Shown one piece after another: positions 62,619 through 64,000 of a stretch of 64,000 nucleotides of DNA (positions are counted from its first letter, which is position 1; each line of letters opens with the position of its first letter). This stretch comes from Flavobacterium cerinum. GTDB taxonomy: Bacteria > Bacteroidota > Bacteroidia > Flavobacteriales > Flavobacteriaceae. The stretch spans positions 620,001 to 684,000 of the forward strand of contig NZ_CP101751.1 in the NCBI RefSeq assembly GCF_024496085.1, given 5' to 3'. The position numbers and the translations under genes were made by a program. The notes beneath the pieces are model-generated. The model saw only the letters and a program-made list of their open reading frames with translations, was not told the DNA's origin and did no database searches.

Positions 62619-62780
62619 TTATTGCTTTTTCTTAGGCTTGGCTGTAAAAAATTGGGCCACAGCGCTAAAAAATCGCTTCATAGAAGCATAAAATCGGGAT
62701 TCTTGTACTGTCTCGTCATTCAGCTCTACGATTGTATTTCTTTTAAATCGAGAAGGGCTGATCATTTTTTTCGTTTTCAT
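62619..62780 (-). CDS. RiPP precursor-like peptide 35 without GG site
   Basis: 53 residues. The N-terminus keeps leader features (SRFKRNTIVELNDETVQ), but QES stands where GG is expected. The C-terminal part RFYASMKRFFSAVAQFFTAK ending PKKKQ is aromatic and strongly basic, without Cys. It is the first gene of the array in transcription order. It may be a regulatory or differently processed peptide, or a decayed precursor. Confidence 0.6.
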   Translation of the reverse strand: MKTKKMISPSRFKRNTIVELNDETVQESRFYASMKRFFSAVAQFFTAKPKKKQ

Positions 62781-63054
62781 GGCTTATTTTAAATTGCATT
62801 CTTTTTACATCCACAGGAATGAAGTAATTTTCATTTCTTCATGGTGTACCATTTATTTTCGGCTTACAATAGCGCTGTTTTTCGGTTGCTTATTTCGAAA
62901 CCTTTAAGACGTGTGTAATGCCTGAATAAATTTTGTTCATTCCGATTCCAAATAGTATCGGAATCAGACCATTCCCGGTTAAGGGTTTAAAATGTACCAA
63001 CGAAAGAAGGGAGTGAGTGGGTCTCTATAAAGGAGGGAACTTTTTTTATCAAAA

Positions 63055-63085
63055 TTTGGCTTTAATAAATAAAAAGTTATCTTTG
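63055..63085 (+). promoter_or_regulatory. Consensus promoter of the small RNA candidate
   Basis: TTTG (63055-63058), 19 bp, TATCTTTG (63078-63085): an exact match to the Bacteroidota consensus. The second element is also half of the palindrome TATCTTT-GT-AAAGATA, which could bind a regulator. Confidence 0.65.
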
Positions 63086-63090
63086 TAAAG

Positions 63091-63173
63091 ATACTCCAAC
63101 CTATAATTTGTTGGATTTCGTTTTGTAATTCATTCTATAAAACAGGGCCTTCCACGCTCTGTTTTATTTTTTT
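63091..63173 (+). ncRNA. Small RNA candidate opposite the array leader
   Basis: About 80 nt from the expected start to a terminator. Hairpin 1: TCCAAC (63095-63100) with GTTGGA (63110-63115). Then a U-rich single-stranded stretch, then terminator hairpin AAAACAGGGC / GCTCTGTTTT followed by a U run. No ORF. It is antisense to the presumed 5' leader of the precursor transcript from 63289, so base-pairing control is possible. Whether it is expressed is unknown. Confidence 0.5.
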
Positions 63174-63175
63174 GT
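63138..63175 (+). terminator. Terminator of the small RNA candidate
   Basis: Ten-base-pair stem (one G-U pair) with a 7-nt loop, then TTTTATTTTTTT on the plus strand. Confidence 0.75.
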
Positions 63176-63288
63176 GTTTTTTGAGTAGCTACTCATATTA
63201 GAAATACTTTCGCTACCTAAAAACCCATCCGTTAATGTTTTTGAAATGCTATGATCAAATATCATTCATTTCTCATTCATCAACAGGA

Positions 63289-63320
63289 CAAAGTAAGGAC
63301 TATTTTTTCTCTCCCACAAA
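63289..63320 (-). promoter_or_regulatory. Candidate promoter of the precursor array (copy B)
   Basis: Minus strand: TTTG (63320-63317), 20 bp, TTACTTTG (63296-63289), then TCCTGTTGAT. About 130 bp around it align with copy A (54724-54755), including the CTATTTTTATAAAAA block. It implies a 5' leader of about 500 nt. Confidence 0.55.
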
Positions 63321-63405
63321 CAAACAATGCCTATTTTTATAAAAAAACAGGCATCATTTTAAGGTTTAAAATACTAATAATCAGTTTGTTATAAAAAATA
63401 TAATT

Positions 63406-64000
63406 TTATAAAACACTTTCTTCCTTATGCTTCATTTCTTCTATTTTTTTGATGTAAATGGAGGGTGTAATACCGGTTGCAGCCTTAAAATATTTGGTAA
63501 AAGAGTCCGAACTTTTATATCCGATCTCATCTGCAATCGAACTTACCGAGTAAGCTCTAAGTTTAGAATTATTTTTTAATTCCAATATAACATAGTTAAT
63601 ACGAAGCTCATTAATATAGGTACTGAAACTTTTACCCAATTCATTATTTACAATCTTGGACAGATAGGCCGTATTGGTTTTTAATTTTTTGGCTACACTA
63701 TGAAGTGTACAATCTTGTCTTAAAAAGTATTTCTTTTCCTGAAGCTTTTCTAATTTTTCGAGAATATCATTAACCCTTTCATCTTTTATAATAAATGTTC
63801 CGTCAGCTGGGACAACATCTTCAATAAGCTCTTCTCCTTCTTCTGATTCAAAGGCTACTTCCTTAATTTCAGGCATTTCCGACATCTTATCCGCTTCTTC
63901 CGGTTCAATGATATCCTCTTCTTTACTGATTGTTATATTCGGAATCAGTTGACTTTCCAATATTTCTTCTTTGGACGGACTTTTTTCCGGTTTCTCTTGT
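63406..64000 (-). CDS. AraC-type regulator, 5' partial
   Basis: The frame stays open to the right edge; the TTG at 63960 is not a start. About 198 residues are visible. A Glu/Ser/Lys-rich linker is followed by an AraC-family DNA-binding domain (CTLHSVAKKLKTNTAYLSKIVN and VSSIADEIGYKSSDSFTKYFKAATG). The missing N-terminus may hold TPR repeats and a membrane segment, as in many flavobacterial regulators of this type. Its position next to the array suggests that it controls the precursors. Confidence 0.85.
   Translation of the reverse strand, partial: QEKPEKSPSKEEILESQLIPNITISKEEDIIEPEEADKMSEMPEIKEVAFESEEGEELIEDVVPADGTFIIKDERVNDILEKLEKLQEKKYFLRQDCTLHSVAKKLKTNTAYLSKIVNNELGKSFSTYINELRINYVILELKNNSKLRAYSVSSIADEIGYKSSDSFTKYFKAATGITPSIYIKKIEEMKHKEESVL

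Larger units (their letters stand above)
62781..63405. other. Long regulatory region upstream of the precursor array
   Basis: No protein gene seen. It contains the minus-strand promoter copy B (63289-63320), about 500 nt of leader to precursor 35, and on the plus strand a promoter, hairpin and terminator of a small RNA candidate (63055-63175). Confidence 0.6.

Noticed and set aside
62580..62792. Plus-strand frame of 70 codons
   Set aside because: Shadow of precursor-like peptide 35 on the minus strand.
1..64000. tRNA, rRNA, transposase, integrase or phage genes
   Set aside because: None was recognised on either strand; the precursor tandem blocks explain the only large repeats apart from the microsatellite and duplicated promoter region.

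Overview
The window is AT-rich chromosomal DNA of a Bacteroidota bacterium, most likely Flavobacteriaceae and Flavobacterium-like. The evidence is two proteins with type IX secretion (T9SS) C-terminal sorting domains, CarboxypepD_reg/TonB-dependent receptors, promoters of the TTTG / TAnnTTTG type, little sign of Shine-Dalgarno sites, and a typical flavobacterial heme locus (araC-like gene, hemA-C-D-E-F, with hemH and hemJ nearby). I found no rRNA, tRNA, CRISPR array, transposase or phage gene.

Layout. 1-9.9 kb: small housekeeping and accessory enzymes (HAD hydrolase cut by the left edge, CAT-like acetyltransferase, Nudix, HDAC-like deacetylase, SSB, a T9SS-exported protein, a GNAT-nitrilase fusion, DinB/YfiT, epimerase, winged-helix protein, VOC protein, DUF6157). 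10.2-15.1 kb: an exported reprolysin-like metalloprotease and an M13 lipoprotein peptidase. 15.2-26.6 kb: metal homeostasis (SCO protein, feoA-feoB-small Cys-rich membrane protein, an Nramp-universal stress fusion, a DtxR/MntR regulator, two TonB-dependent receptors). 26.7-33.6 kb: bacilliredoxin, lipid genes (PlsC-type acyltransferase, acyl-ACP desaturase), HD hydrolase and membrane proteins. A 7-bp microsatellite lies at 33.64-33.85 kb. 33.9-45.9 kb: enoyl-CoA hydratase, sensor kinase, then heme biosynthesis (hemJ, hemH, AraC regulator, hemA, hemC, hemD, GNAT, hemE, DUF3575, hemF).

46.1-64 kb is the striking part: a ribosomal natural-product (RiPP) locus. A plus-strand operon encodes a HlyD-type adaptor, a C39-peptidase ABC exporter, a full-length LanB-type lantibiotic dehydratase and a medium-chain dehydrogenase. 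Facing it on the minus strand, between 54.1 and 62.8 kb, I read 35 short genes for precursor peptides. They share one leader type (KLxFxK...ELNxxxM...GG) but carry about nine different core families, with or without cysteine. Six copies of one family and nine of another sit in tandem as near-identical 245-bp and 191-bp units. Two small single-helix membrane proteins are inserted directly after two members of the glycine-zipper family and are immunity candidates. No LanC cyclase is visible in the window.

Regulatory structure of the RiPP locus: near-identical upstream regions with matching promoter elements lie at both ends of the precursor array (54.7 and 63.3 kb); a conserved 32-nt element sits 25-57 nt before eight precursor starts; an AACCTTAAA-like element precedes most of the others; and a compact small RNA candidate (consensus promoter, hairpin, terminator) lies on the opposite strand at 63.09-63.17 kb. 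An AraC-type regulator, cut by the right edge, closes the window. I infer that one dehydratase/exporter system processes a large combinatorial library of peptides. Gene calls come from reading frames and motifs only; product structures are unknown.
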